DNA of 64,000 nt from Pseudomonadota bacterium (GCA_021783695.1 JAJXTO010000006.1:41087-105086), one strand, 5' to 3'. Positions 40,728 to 49,667 are shown, numbered from the stretch's first letter. Notes: generated by a model not told the origin, from the letters alone. Translations and numbers: made by a program.

Positions 40728-41597
40728 TTGAATCTCGTCCTTGTTTTCAATACGTTCAACGGCCTGATCACCGGCGCGTTCTATGCGCTGCTGGCTCTCG
40801 GTCTGGCGCTCATTCTCGGGCTGAACAACACCATCAACTTCGCCCAGGGCGCGTTCATGGCGCTGGCGGCCTACTTCGCCTACACGCTGGAGCCGAGCCT
40901 GGGTTTCTGGGGGGCGCTGGCGGTTGCGCCGCTGCTGGCTGGTGTGCTGGGACTGGTGGTGGAGATGTTCCTGATCCGCCGTCTGTACAAGCGCGACCCG
41001 TTGTATTCGCTGCTGCTGACCTTTGGTCTGGCGCTGATCATGCAGGACATGATCCGCACGATCTGGGGCGCCAATGGCGTGCCGCTGTCCATTCCCGAAT
41101 CGCTCGGCCATCCGCTGAGCCAGACGTACTTTTTCCTCACCGGCTACCGGCTGTTCGTCGTCGCGGTTGCCCTGGTGGGCACCACGGTGCTGTTCGCCGT
41201 GCTGCGCTACACCCGGCTGGGAATCCGCATCCGCGCCGGCAACGCCGACCTCGAAACGGTCTCGGCGCTCGGCGTGAACATCTATCTGCTGCGCACCGCC
41301 AACTTTGTCATCGGCATCGTGTTCGCGGGGGTTGCCGGCATCCTGGCGGCGGGCCAGCTCGGCCTGGAGCCGACCATGGGGGACGGGCTGCTGATGCCGG
41401 CCTTCGTCGCCATCGTGGTGGGGGGCGTGGGCTCGCTGCTCGGCTCGCTGCTGGGCGGGCTGCTCATCGGGGTGGCGTCAGGCATCACCACGGCCTACTT
41501 CCCCGCCGCGAGCGAGGCGGTGATCTATCTCATCATGGGGCTGATGCTGGTGGTGCGACCGCGCGGCCTGATGGGGCAGGAAGGATTGTTTGAATGA
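40728..41597 (+). CDS. livH: Branched-chain-type ABC transporter permease LivH
   Basis: Inner-membrane permease of the Liv family (289 aa, about eight membrane segments). TINFAQGAFMALAAYFAYTL, YTRLGIRIRAGNADLETVSALGVN and AFVAIVVGGVGSLLGSLLGGL are characteristic LivH stretches. The start codon is TTG, supported by CGGAGG eight bases upstream; no other in-frame start fits as well. Its stop overlaps the livM start (ATGA). Confidence 0.92.
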   Translation: MNLVLVFNTFNGLITGAFYALLALGLALILGLNNTINFAQGAFMALAAYFAYTLEPSLGFWGALAVAPLLAGVLGLVVEMFLIRRLYKRDPLYSLLLTFGLALIMQDMIRTIWGANGVPLSIPESLGHPLSQTYFFLTGYRLFVVAVALVGTTVLFAVLRYTRLGIRIRAGNADLETVSALGVNIYLLRTANFVIGIVFAGVAGILAAGQLGLEPTMGDGLLMPAFVAIVVGGVGSLLGSLLGGLLIGVASGITTAYFPAASEAVIYLIMGLMLVVRPRGLMGQEGLFE

Positions 41598-42589
41598 ACG
41601 CGCCTGCCCACACCACACGGACTTCCCGATCTGCCATGCAAGCCTCTCCACTCAAACAGCACCTGGGCACCGTCATCCTGGCGCTGGTGCTGCTCACCGC
41701 CCCGGCCTGGCTGCACGATGTCGGCGGCTACAACGACATCGCCTCACGCGTGCTCATTTACGGTCTGGCCGCAATGGGGCTGAACCTGCTGCTCGGCCAC
41801 ACCGGCGGCCTGTCGTTCGGCCACGCCGCCTACTTCGGCCTGGGCAGTTACGGCGTCGGGCTGATGCTCAAGTACATGACCCACAACGTGCTGCTGGCGC
41901 TGCTGGGCGGCACGCTGCTCGGCGGTGTTGTGGCCGCGATGCTGGCGCCCATCGCGGTACGCAGGCGCGGCATCTACTTCGCGATGATCACCATTGCCAT
42001 CGGACAGATGTTTTATTTCATCGCCATCCGCTGGCAGGCGGTGACCGGCGGCTATGACGGGCTCACCGGTTTTTCACGGCACACCCTGCATCTGCCTGGC
42101 TTCGACTGGACGCTGGGCTCGCTGGGTTTTTACTACCTGGTGGTGGCCTGTTTCGCGCTGGGTGCGCTGATGCTGTGGATCGTGCTGAACTCGCCGCTGG
42201 GGCACACCTTCGTGGCGATCCGCGAAAACCAGAAGCGCCTGACCTTCCTTGGCCTGCCGGTGCAGCGCTATGCGGCGATTTCCTTTGCCCTGTCCGGGCT
42301 CATCGTGGCGCTGGCCGGTGGCCTCAATGCCCTGCTCGACAACTTCACCTCGCCCAACACGCTGAACTACACCTTCTCCGGTGACCTGGTGGTGATTGCG
42401 GTGCTGGGCGGCATGCGCAACTTCTGGGGGCCGCTGGTGGGCGCGGCGATTTTCGTGCTGGTGCGCGACTACGCCAGTTCGGTGACCGACAACTGGATGT
42501 CGGTCATCGGCCTGATTTTCGTGCTGTCGGTGTTGTTCTTCCCGCTGGGAATCATGGGCTTTTTGCAGCGCAAGGGGAAATCGGCATGA
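41594..42589 (+). CDS. livM: Branched-chain-type ABC transporter permease LivM
   Basis: Second permease subunit (331 aa). It contains YGLAAMGLNLLLGHTGGLSFGHAAYFGLGSYGVGL, FVAIRENQKRLTFLGLPVQRYAAISFALSG, and the C-terminal MRNFWGPLVGAAIFVLVRDY; these are LivM signatures. There are about nine membrane segments. Four-base overlaps with livH and livG indicate translational coupling across the transporter operon. Confidence 0.92.
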   Translation: MNAPAHTTRTSRSAMQASPLKQHLGTVILALVLLTAPAWLHDVGGYNDIASRVLIYGLAAMGLNLLLGHTGGLSFGHAAYFGLGSYGVGLMLKYMTHNVLLALLGGTLLGGVVAAMLAPIAVRRRGIYFAMITIAIGQMFYFIAIRWQAVTGGYDGLTGFSRHTLHLPGFDWTLGSLGFYYLVVACFALGALMLWIVLNSPLGHTFVAIRENQKRLTFLGLPVQRYAAISFALSGLIVALAGGLNALLDNFTSPNTLNYTFSGDLVVIAVLGGMRNFWGPLVGAAIFVLVRDYASSVTDNWMSVIGLIFVLSVLFFPLGIMGFLQRKGKSA

Positions 42590-43335
42590 GCTTGTTGACG
42601 TTGCACAATGTCTCGCGCCGCTTTGGCGCGCTCAAGGCGCTGACCGATATTTCGCTCGATGTCCAGCCCGGAGAGCTGCGCGCAGTCATCGGCCCCAATG
42701 GCGCGGGCAAGACCACGCTGTTCAATCTCATCAGCGGGTTCTTCCCGCCCAGCGACGGGCAGATCCTGTTTGAAGGCAAGCCCATCCAGACCGTCAACCC
42801 GGGGGAGCTGGTCAAGCGCGGCATCATCCGCACCTTCCAGATCACCGAAATCTTTCGCTCGCTCACCGTGTATGAAAACCTGCGCATCGCTGTGGAAATC
42901 GCGCAGGGCGTGAACCTGCGTCCCTGGATGACCCGCGCGCTGCGCAAGCGCATCGACGATCAGGTCGAGCAGTTGATGCATCTGGTGAAGATCAGCGGCA
43001 AGGCCGACCGCATCACGGGCGAGATGTCGCACGGCGACCAGCGCGTGGTGGAGGTGGGCATCGCCCTGTCGCGCAATCCCAGGCTGTTGCTGCTCGATGA
43101 ACCGACCGCCGGCATGGGCGACGAGGAAACGCATCACATGACCGCGCTGATCCGCGATCTGAACAAGAACCAGGGCATCACCACCCTGTTTGTGGAGCAC
43201 GACATGGAGATCGTGTTCGGCATTGCCGATCGTATTACCGTGCTCGACAACGGCAGCCTGCTGGCCGAAGGCACCGCTGACGAAATTTCCAGCAACGCCA
43301 GGGTGCAGGCCGCCTATCTCGGGCAGGCCGCCTGA
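42586..43335 (+). CDS. livG: ABC transporter ATPase LivG
   Basis: ATP-binding subunit (249 aa). Walker A is GPNGAGKTTLFNLISG (residues about 36-51), the signature region is MSHGDQRVVEVGIAL, Walker B is LLLLDEPTAGMGDEE, and the H-loop is TLFVEHDMEIVF. LivG-type features are GFFPPSDGQI and RTFQITEIF. It pairs with LivF as heterodimer. The signature motif reads MSHGDQ instead of the usual LSGGQ, a common LivG variation. Confidence 0.93.
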   Translation: MSLLTLHNVSRRFGALKALTDISLDVQPGELRAVIGPNGAGKTTLFNLISGFFPPSDGQILFEGKPIQTVNPGELVKRGIIRTFQITEIFRSLTVYENLRIAVEIAQGVNLRPWMTRALRKRIDDQVEQLMHLVKISGKADRITGEMSHGDQRVVEVGIALSRNPRLLLLDEPTAGMGDEETHHMTALIRDLNKNQGITTLFVEHDMEIVFGIADRITVLDNGSLLAEGTADEISSNARVQAAYLGQAA

Positions 43336-43363
43336 TGAACCGGGCCAGACAGGAGCACCGACC

Positions 43364-44074
43364 ATGACCGCCGTACTCGAACTCGACGCCATTCAGACCT
43401 ATTACGACAAGAGCCACATCCTCAAAGGTGTGACGATGAGCGTGGACGAGGGCGAACTCGTCGCCCTGCTGGGCCGCAACGGCGCGGGCAAGACCACCAC
43501 CATGCGCTCGGTCATGGGCCTGACGCCACCGCGACGGGGCAAGATCCGGTTCTTCGGCAAGGACATGACCGGCGCATCGCCGCATCGCATCGCTTCCTTG
43601 GGCGTGGGCTATGTGCCCGAAGGCCGCAAGATTTTCGGGCATCTCACGGTGCATGAAAATCTGCTGGTTGTGCACGAAACCCCAGGACGCTGGACGATCG
43701 ACGCGGTGTACAAGCTGTTTCCCCGTCTGCACGAGCGCCGCACCAGCAAGGGCGGTCGGCTTTCAGGCGGCGAGCAGGAGATGTTGGCCATTGCGCGCGC
43801 GCTGCTGCTCAACCCCAAGCTGCTCATCCTCGACGAGCCGTCGCAAGGGCTGGCGCCGGTCATCGTGCAGGAAGTCATGCGCACGGTGGGCCGCATGAAG
43901 GAAGAAGGCATTTCCGTGCTGCTGGTGGAGCAGAACGCGTTTCTGGCGCTGCAACTCGCCGACCGCGCCTATGTGCTGGCCGAAGGCGAGATTGTGTTCG
44001 CAGGCGAGGCGGCCAGCCTGCGCGATGACAAGGCGCGCATGGAGCAGCTCGCCGGGGTGGCGCACGCCGCCTGA
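43364..44074 (+). CDS. livF: ABC transporter ATPase LivF
   Basis: Second ATPase of the Liv-type transporter (236 aa). Walker A is GRNGAGKTTTMRSVMG, the signature is RLSGGEQEMLAIARAL, Walker B LLILDEPSQGLAPVI, and the H-loop LLVEQNAFLAL. YDKSHILKGVTMSVDEGE and VPEGRKIFGHLTV are LivF-type. The ATG at 43364 follows GGAGC and livG by 28 bases; the open frame upstream overlaps livG and is discarded. It ends the transporter operon and converges on the MocR gene. Confidence 0.93.
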   Translation: MTAVLELDAIQTYYDKSHILKGVTMSVDEGELVALLGRNGAGKTTTMRSVMGLTPPRRGKIRFFGKDMTGASPHRIASLGVGYVPEGRKIFGHLTVHENLLVVHETPGRWTIDAVYKLFPRLHERRTSKGGRLSGGEQEMLAIARALLLNPKLLILDEPSQGLAPVIVQEVMRTVGRMKEEGISVLLVEQNAFLALQLADRAYVLAEGEIVFAGEAASLRDDKARMEQLAGVAHAA

Positions 44075-44082
44075 GCGCGGCC

Positions 44083-45603
44083 TTAATCCGGCAACTGACC
44101 GCGGATGAGCTGGCAAAGCTTCTGCGCCCAGGGGGGCACGCGCTCGGTGGGCACGTAGGCGTAGCCGAGGATCAGCCCGCTCTGCCTGGGCGCGCCCAGG
44201 AAATAGCGCGACAAGGGGCGCACCGTCATGCCCTGCGCATCGGCGGCACGGGCGATGGCTTCGTCGTCCACACCGGCGGCGTTGAACAGCAGACACAGAT
44301 GCAAGCCCGATTCCTGCCCCGAGATCTGCACTCTGTCGCCCAGGCAGCGCTGGATGCGCCGGGCCAGTTCATCGCGCCGCGCCTGATAGGCCACGCGCAG
44401 GCGGCGGATCAGGGTGTTGAGATGCCCCTCGGTGATGAAGTCGGTCAGTGCCGCCTGCAGCATGAGCTGGCCCGGGCGGTACAGGTCGTAGAGCCCGGTG
44501 TTGAACGCACCCAGCAGATCGGTCGGCACCACCAGATAGCCCAGGCGGATGCCGGGATACATCACCTTGGAGAACGTGCCCGAGTACAGCACCTGCGCAT
44601 GCTCGTCCAGCCCCTGCAGGCTGGCGTAGGGGCGGCCGCCGAAGCGGAATTCGCTGTCGTAGTCGTCCTCGAAAATCCAGCAACGCTGCCGTGCGGCGAA
44701 TTGCAGCAGCGCGCGGCGGCGCTGCAGGCTCATCACATGGCCGAGCGGGTATTGATGCGAGGGCGTGACGTAGATCAGCCGCGGCCTGCCCTGCTGCCAG
44801 TCGGCGGGTGACGGCGCCATGCCTTCGGCGTCCACCGCGATGGGCTTGAGCTTCAGCCCGGCCGCCTGCAGCGCGCGGCGTGCGCCCCAATAGCAGGGGT
44901 TTTCCACCCAGGCGTCGTCGCCGTGGTCAGTGAGCAGACGCGCGGCCAGATCGAGCGATTGCTGCGTGCCCGAGGTGATGAGCACCTGCTCGGGCGTGAC
45001 CCGCACCGAGCGCGACAGGCTGAGGTACCCGGCAATCGCCACGCGCAGCGGCATGTAGCCGCCCTCCTGGCCGTAGTCGAGCAGGTCGCGGTCGAGGCTG
45101 CGCCAATACTTGGCCTGCAGCTTTTGCCAGAGCTGGATGGGGAACTCGGCGAATTCGATCTCGCCAGGGGCGAAGGGCTGCACCTCGAAGTCCGCCGAGC
45201 CCGATTGCGCCGTGAGCAGATTGCCGCGCCGCGAGAGTTCGCGCGGCGATTCGTCGGCCGCGCTGGCGGCCGGCGCCGGCTTGCGCCCGCGCACCGCCGG
45301 GCTGAGCGGGCCGAGTTCCGGCAAGGTCTCCGAGACGAAGGTGCCACTGCCCTGGCGCGCGGTCAGGTAGCCTTCGGCTGTGAGCTGGTTGATGGCCGAC
45401 ATCACCGTGTTGCGCGACAAGCTCAGATCGCGCGCCAGATCGCGGGTGGAAGGCAACTGCACCCCCGCAGTGATGCGGCCGGACAGGACGGCGCCGCGCA
45501 GCGACAGGTACAGCCGCCGGTTGAGCGGCGGCGCAACGGCCGCATCCCCACCGTCGCGCTGGAGTTCGGTGAGCAGGAGTTCGGACAGGGCAAGGGGTCG
45601 CAT
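44083..45603 (-). CDS. MocR/GabR-family transcriptional regulator (GntR HTH fused to aminotransferase-like domain)
   Basis: 506-aa regulator with an N-terminal GntR winged helix (about 26-92: LYLSLRGAVLSGRI, LPSTRDLARDLSLSRNTVMSA, GYLTARQGSGTFV) joined by an Ala-rich linker to a class I aminotransferase-like domain. The PLP lysine is Lys346 in YSGTFSKVMYPGIRLGY, and WIFEDDYDSEF carries the pyridine-N-binding Asp. Known members such as GabR and PdxR bind PLP and sense GABA or pyridoxal. Because it is divergent from puuD in a putrescine-to-GABA cluster, GABA or a related amine is a likely effector, and the cluster a likely target. This is inference. Confidence 0.9.
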   Translation of the reverse strand: MRPLALSELLLTELQRDGGDAAVAPPLNRRLYLSLRGAVLSGRITAGVQLPSTRDLARDLSLSRNTVMSAINQLTAEGYLTARQGSGTFVSETLPELGPLSPAVRGRKPAPAASAADESPRELSRRGNLLTAQSGSADFEVQPFAPGEIEFAEFPIQLWQKLQAKYWRSLDRDLLDYGQEGGYMPLRVAIAGYLSLSRSVRVTPEQVLITSGTQQSLDLAARLLTDHGDDAWVENPCYWGARRALQAAGLKLKPIAVDAEGMAPSPADWQQGRPRLIYVTPSHQYPLGHVMSLQRRRALLQFAARQRCWIFEDDYDSEFRFGGRPYASLQGLDEHAQVLYSGTFSKVMYPGIRLGYLVVPTDLLGAFNTGLYDLYRPGQLMLQAALTDFITEGHLNTLIRRLRVAYQARRDELARRIQRCLGDRVQISGQESGLHLCLLFNAAGVDDEAIARAADAQGMTVRPLSRYFLGAPRQSGLILGYAYVPTERVPPWAQKLCQLIRGQLPD

Positions 45604-45769
45604 GAGTTGGCGCTGCGGGTGGAAACTGGCTCCATGACAAAAGCAGGGAGTGGCACTTCCGAGAGTACCAGTTGGCAGGTAAATTGAGCGTGTCGAATCG
45701 CGCTAAGTCATGGGAAACCCTAGTATTTTTCGTTTTCTAGGCGAATTCAGAATGGTGCCTTGTCGTATT

Positions 45770-45840
45770 GCGTTGCACCAAATCAGGGCAAAAATTGAAC
45801 GGCCACGTCGGCCCCCCCTGCTTGTTGCAATGCACTAAAA
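45770..45840 (+). promoter_or_regulatory. Imperfect direct repeats upstream of puuD
   Basis: GCGTTGCACCAAAT (45770-45783) and GCAATGCACTAAAA (45827-45840) match at 10 of 14 positions and lie 57 bases apart in the MocR-puuD divergent region. MocR/GabR proteins bind paired direct repeats, so these are candidate operators. An inverted GGTGC/GCACC pair (45754-45758, 45775-45779) overlaps the first copy. Confidence 0.4.
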
Positions 45841-45897
45841 CAGTGACTGCGCCTGTGTGCTTCCGCTCTTGTTCCATGCGTCCTTGATCCGGTTTTG

Positions 45898-46701
45898 ATG
45901 ATGTCCAAAACGACCTTGTTGCCTCGCGTTGCCGTCACCACCGATCTGAAACCGATCGGCGGGCATCCGACGTATGCGGTGACGCAAAAATATGTCGATC
46001 CGCTGCTGCCGCTGTCGGGTGTGTTGCCCTGGCTGCTGCCTTCGATGGGCGTAAGTCTGCCGCTGGAGGCGGTGCTGAGTGACGTGGACGGGCTGGTGTT
46101 CACCGGCTCGCCGTCGAACATCGAGCCGCACCACTACGGTCAGACGTTGAGCAATCCCGAGTCTCCGGCCGACCCGGCGCGCGATGCCACCACCCTGCCG
46201 CTGATCCGCGCGGCCGTTGCGCGCGGCATTCCGGTGCTTGGCATCTGTCGCGGCTTCCAGGAAATCAATGTGGCGCTCGGTGGCAGTCTGCTGCAGGAAG
46301 TGCACAACACCGCAGGCTTTGACGATCACCGCGAGGACGATGCGCTGGACGCGGCCGGGCAGTATGGCCCCGCACACCGCGTGCACGCAGTGCCAGGCGG
46401 CATGCTCGCGGCCATCGTCGGCGCCGACTCCTGGGAGGTCAACAGCCTGCACGGACAAGGCATTCAGACCCTCGCCCCGGATCTGCTGGCGCAGGCGCAT
46501 GCGCCGGACGGTCTGATCGAGGCTTATACCTATCACCCCGCGCATTGCAACGAGACCGGCTTCTTGCTGGCGGTGCAGTGGCATCCCGAATGGCAGGCCG
46601 CGCAAAACCCCGTGTCGCGCGCGATCTATGCCGCTTTCGGCAACGCCTGTCGGCAGTTCGCCGCGCGCAAGCGCGACGGCACGCTGGCGCACGCTGCCTG
46701 A
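45898..46701 (+). CDS. puuD: Gamma-glutamyl-GABA hydrolase (class I glutamine amidotransferase-like)
   Basis: Cleaves gamma-glutamyl-GABA to glutamate and GABA, the last Puu step. The 267-aa protein belongs to the peptidase C26/class I GATase family: GHPTYAVTQKYVDPLL, GLVFTGSPSNIEPHHYG, the nucleophile Cys117 in PVLGICRGFQEINVALGG, and the catalytic His in VQWHPEWQAAQ. These strings are very PuuD-like. ATGs at 45898 and 45901 are equivalent; neither has a good ribosome-binding site. It is the first gene rightward of the MocR gene and is followed by puuA after 81 bases. Confidence 0.92.
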   Translation: MMSKTTLLPRVAVTTDLKPIGGHPTYAVTQKYVDPLLPLSGVLPWLLPSMGVSLPLEAVLSDVDGLVFTGSPSNIEPHHYGQTLSNPESPADPARDATTLPLIRAAVARGIPVLGICRGFQEINVALGGSLLQEVHNTAGFDDHREDDALDAAGQYGPAHRVHAVPGGMLAAIVGADSWEVNSLHGQGIQTLAPDLLAQAHAPDGLIEAYTYHPAHCNETGFLLAVQWHPEWQAAQNPVSRAIYAAFGNACRQFAARKRDGTLAHAA

Positions 46702-46721
46702 GCAAACCGTACCTGCGCCTT

Positions 46722-46737
46722 TGGCGTTCAAAGTGCA
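46722..46737 (+). promoter_or_regulatory. Candidate sigma-54 promoter upstream of puuA
   Basis: TGGCGTTCAAAGTGCA has the invariant GG and GC pairs with correct spacing of the -24/-12 consensus (TGGCACG-N4-TTGCW), though several other positions differ. It is 45 bases before the puuA start codon. Confidence 0.45.
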
Positions 46738-46782
46738 GGCAATGGATGGAATCATCCTAGAAACGCAAACTGGAATCTCATC

Positions 46783-48165
46783 ATGAGTAGTAGCGACAAC
46801 CGCAAGCAGTGGACCTTCAACGATCTTGAAGGCTGGCTCAACGCCCAACGCATTACCGAAATCGAATGCCTCGTGCCCGACCTGACCGGGGTGGCGCGCG
46901 GCAAGATCCTGCCGCGCAGCAAGTTCACAGAAGATCGGGGAATGCGTCTGCCGGAAAGCATCATCGGCCTCACCGTCACCGGCAACTGGCCCGAAGACAG
47001 CCATATCGACACCCTCATCGCCGACACCGACCGTGACATGAATCTGGTGCCCGATCCGAGCACCGCGCGCGTCGTTCCCTGGGCCACCGACCCCACCGCG
47101 CAGGTCATCCACGACTGCTATTTCAAGGATGGCGAGCCGGTGGACTACGCCCCGCGCACCGTCTTGAAGAACATGATCAAGCTCTACGCCGACAAGGGCT
47201 GGGCCCCGGTGGTGGCGCCCGAGCTGGAGTTTTATCTGGTGGCCAAGAACAACGATCCCGACCAGCCGCTGTGCCCGCCCATCGGCCGCTCGGGCCGCGC
47301 CGAGACCTCGCGCCAGCACTACAGCATCGACGCGGTCAACGAGTTCGATCCGCTGTTCGAAGATATCTACGACTACTGCGAGGCCATGGACCTCGACGTG
47401 GACACGCTGATTCACGAAGTCGGCGCCGGGCAGATGGAGATCAACTTCCTGCATGGCGACCCACTCGACCTGGCCGACAAGGTGTTCTTCTTCAAGCGCA
47501 CCCTGCGCGAAGCGGCCCTGCGTCACAATATGTTCGCCACCTTCATGGCCAAGCCCATGGCCGGCGAGCCCGGCAGCGCCATGCATGTGCACCAGAGCAT
47601 CGTCGACCGCAAGACCGGCATGAATGTGTTCAGCAATCCCGACGGCAGCGCCTCCGAGCTGTTCTACAACTACATCGGCGGTCTGCAGAAATACATTCCG
47701 CATGTCATGGCGCTGTTTGCGCCCTACGTCAATTCCTACCGGCGGCTGGTGAGCAACACCGCCGCGCCGACCAATGTGGAATGGGGCGCGGACAACCGCA
47801 CCGTGGGCATCCGCGTGCCTTTTTCCAATCCGGAAAACCGCCGCATGGAGAACCGCGTGATCGGCGCCGACGCCAATCCCTATGTCGCGCTCGCGGCCAG
47901 CCTGGCCTGCGGCTATCTGGGCATGGTCAACAAGATCACGCCGCTGCCCGAGATGAAGACCAACGCCTACGTGGCGCCCAACGCCATTCCGCTGCCGCAA
48001 AGCCTGTCCGAATCGGTGCGCGCGCTCGACGACGTGCCCGAACTCGAAGCCATTCTGGGCAAGCGCTTCTGCGGCATCTACAAGGCGGTGAAGATGAGCG
48101 AGTACGCCGAGTTCATGAAAGTCATCAGTCCCTGGGAGCGCGAGCACCTGCTGCTGCACGTCTGA
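46783..48165 (+). CDS. puuA: Gamma-glutamylputrescine synthetase (glutamine synthetase family)
   Basis: ATP-dependent ligase joining glutamate to putrescine, the first Puu step. The 460-aa sequence is glutamine-synthetase-like with a short N-terminus: IECLVPDLTGVARGKILPRSKF, WAPVVAPELEFYLVAKN (metal site), IHEVGAGQMEINFLHGDPL, GSAMHVHQSIVDRKTG and the EWGADNRTVGIRVPF-type VEWGADNRTVGIRVP. These differ from GlnA and match PuuA; the position between puuD and an aminotransferase supports this. It may be transcribed from a sigma-54 promoter 45 bases upstream as well as from the puuD side. Confidence 0.9.
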   Translation: MSSSDNRKQWTFNDLEGWLNAQRITEIECLVPDLTGVARGKILPRSKFTEDRGMRLPESIIGLTVTGNWPEDSHIDTLIADTDRDMNLVPDPSTARVVPWATDPTAQVIHDCYFKDGEPVDYAPRTVLKNMIKLYADKGWAPVVAPELEFYLVAKNNDPDQPLCPPIGRSGRAETSRQHYSIDAVNEFDPLFEDIYDYCEAMDLDVDTLIHEVGAGQMEINFLHGDPLDLADKVFFFKRTLREAALRHNMFATFMAKPMAGEPGSAMHVHQSIVDRKTGMNVFSNPDGSASELFYNYIGGLQKYIPHVMALFAPYVNSYRRLVSNTAAPTNVEWGADNRTVGIRVPFSNPENRRMENRVIGADANPYVALAASLACGYLGMVNKITPLPEMKTNAYVAPNAIPLPQSLSESVRALDDVPELEAILGKRFCGIYKAVKMSEYAEFMKVISPWEREHLLLHV

Positions 48166-48216
48166 TGCTCAGCCCACGCTCTCATACAACAACACACCCC
48201 CGAACCGGAGATTCGC

Positions 48217-49617
48217 ATGAAGCCCAATGATCTTCCCCACTTCGACACCGCCGCGCTGCGCGCCAAGGATGCCGCACACCACCTGCACCCTTTCACCGAT
48301 ACCAAGAGTCTGAACGCCGTCGGCAGCCGCGTGATCGTGCGCGGGCAGGGCGTGCGCATCTGGGATTCGGAGGGCAACGAAATCATCGACGGCATGTCCG
48401 GCCTGTGGTGCGTCAACCTCGGCTACGGGCGGCAAGACCTGGTGGACGCCGCCACGCACCAGATGCAGACCCTGCCGTTCTACAACGCCTTTTTCAAGAC
48501 GACCACCGCCCCGGCGGCCGAGCTTGCGGCGTTGCTGCCGCAGGTGGCGCCGCCCGGCTTCAACCATGTGTTTTTCACCAACTCCGGCTCGGAGGGCAAC
48601 GACACTGTCATCCGCCTGGTGCGCCGTTACTGGGACCTGATGGGTCAGCCGCAGCGCAAGACCCTCATCAGCCGCCACAACGCCTATCACGGCAGCACAC
48701 TGGGCGGCGCCTCGCTGGGCGGCATGGGCGGCATGCACGAACAGGGCGATCTGCCCCTGCCGGGCATCACCCACATCGACCAGCCATATCAACTGCAGCA
48801 TGGCAGGCCCGGCGAAAGCGCGCACGATTTCGGTCTGCGCGCCGCAGGCTGGCTGGAGGCCAAGATCCTCGAACTCGGCGCCGACAAGGTGGCTGCTTTC
48901 ATCGGCGAGCCGGTGCAGGGTGCCGGCGGGGTCATCATTCCGCCGACCAGCTACTGGCCGGAAATCCAGCGGATCTGCGACAAGTACGGCGTGCTGCTGG
49001 TGTCCGACGAAGTCATCTGCGGTTTCGGCAGGCTGGGGCACTGGTTCGGCTGCCAGCACCCGCACATCAACACCAAGCCCGACCTCATCACCTTCGCCAA
49101 GGGCGTGACCTCGGGCTACCTCCCGCTGGGCGGCGTGCTGGTGGGCGACCGCATCGCCAAGCTGCTGATCGACACCGGCGGCGATTTCAACCACGGCTTC
49201 ACCTACTCCGGCCATCCCACCTGCTGCGCCGTGGCCATCGCCAATATCAACGCCCTGCGCAGCGAAGGCGTGGTGGACAAGGTGGCGGCCGACACAGCGC
49301 CCTATCTGCAACAACAATTCGCCACCCTGGCCGATCATCCGCTGGTCGGCGATGTCGAGGCGCTGGGCATGGTCGCCGGGCTGGTGCTCTACAAGGACAA
49401 GGCCAGCCGCATCCTGTTCCCATCCGATCTGGGCGTGGGCTATATCTGCCGCGATCACTGTTTCAGGAATGGCGTGGTGATGCGGGCGGTGGAAGAGCGC
49501 ATGATCATCGCGCCCCCCTTGGTGATGACCCATGCCGAGATCGACGAGATGATCCGCCGCATTCGCCGCAGCCTCGACGACACGCTGGCTGGTCTGCGCG
49601 CGCAGGGATTGGTATAA
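48217..49617 (+). CDS. spuC: Class III aminotransferase, putrescine:pyruvate type (SpuC-like)
   Basis: PLP-dependent omega-aminotransferase, probably converting putrescine or gamma-aminobutyraldehyde precursors with pyruvate as acceptor. The 466-aa protein has HLHPFTDTKSLNAVGSRVI, GMSGLWCVNLGYGRQDLV, FFTNSGSEGNDTVIRLVRRYW, NAYHGSTLGGASLGGM, LLVSDEVICGFGRLG and the PLP lysine Lys295 in ITFAKGVTSGYLPLGG. These fit the SpuC group of Pseudomonas. It gives a second putrescine route beside PuuA-D. CGGAG ten bases upstream sets the start. A leader of 15 bases is identical to that of puuC. Confidence 0.88.
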   Translation: MKPNDLPHFDTAALRAKDAAHHLHPFTDTKSLNAVGSRVIVRGQGVRIWDSEGNEIIDGMSGLWCVNLGYGRQDLVDAATHQMQTLPFYNAFFKTTTAPAAELAALLPQVAPPGFNHVFFTNSGSEGNDTVIRLVRRYWDLMGQPQRKTLISRHNAYHGSTLGGASLGGMGGMHEQGDLPLPGITHIDQPYQLQHGRPGESAHDFGLRAAGWLEAKILELGADKVAAFIGEPVQGAGGVIIPPTSYWPEIQRICDKYGVLLVSDEVICGFGRLGHWFGCQHPHINTKPDLITFAKGVTSGYLPLGGVLVGDRIAKLLIDTGGDFNHGFTYSGHPTCCAVAIANINALRSEGVVDKVAADTAPYLQQQFATLADHPLVGDVEALGMVAGLVLYKDKASRILFPSDLGVGYICRDHCFRNGVVMRAVEERMIIAPPLVMTHAEIDEMIRRIRRSLDDTLAGLRAQGLV

Positions 49618-49651
49618 ATCGTTGTTTCCGTTCCGGCCCGTTACGGGATAC

Positions 49652-49667
49652 TGGTACGGGAATTGCA
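49652..49667 (+). promoter_or_regulatory. Strong sigma-54 (-24/-12) promoter match upstream of potF
   Basis: TGGTACGGGAATTGCA matches TGGCACG-N4-TTGCW at all conserved positions except one T for C. The GG and GC elements have exact spacing. Transcription would begin about 12 bases after the element, leaving a leader of roughly 50 bases before the potF ATG at 49731. NtrC or another enhancer-binding protein would be required; no binding site was identified. Confidence 0.75.

Noticed and set aside
45673..45688. Sigma-54-like TGGCAGGTAAATTGAG upstream of puuD
   Set aside because: The required GC of the -12 element reads GA and it is over 200 bases from the gene.
45835..48159. Long minus-strand open frame opposite puuD and puuA (774 codons)
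   Set aside because: Spans two recognised genes and the gap between them; sequence is His/Gly/Arg-rich as expected for antisense.
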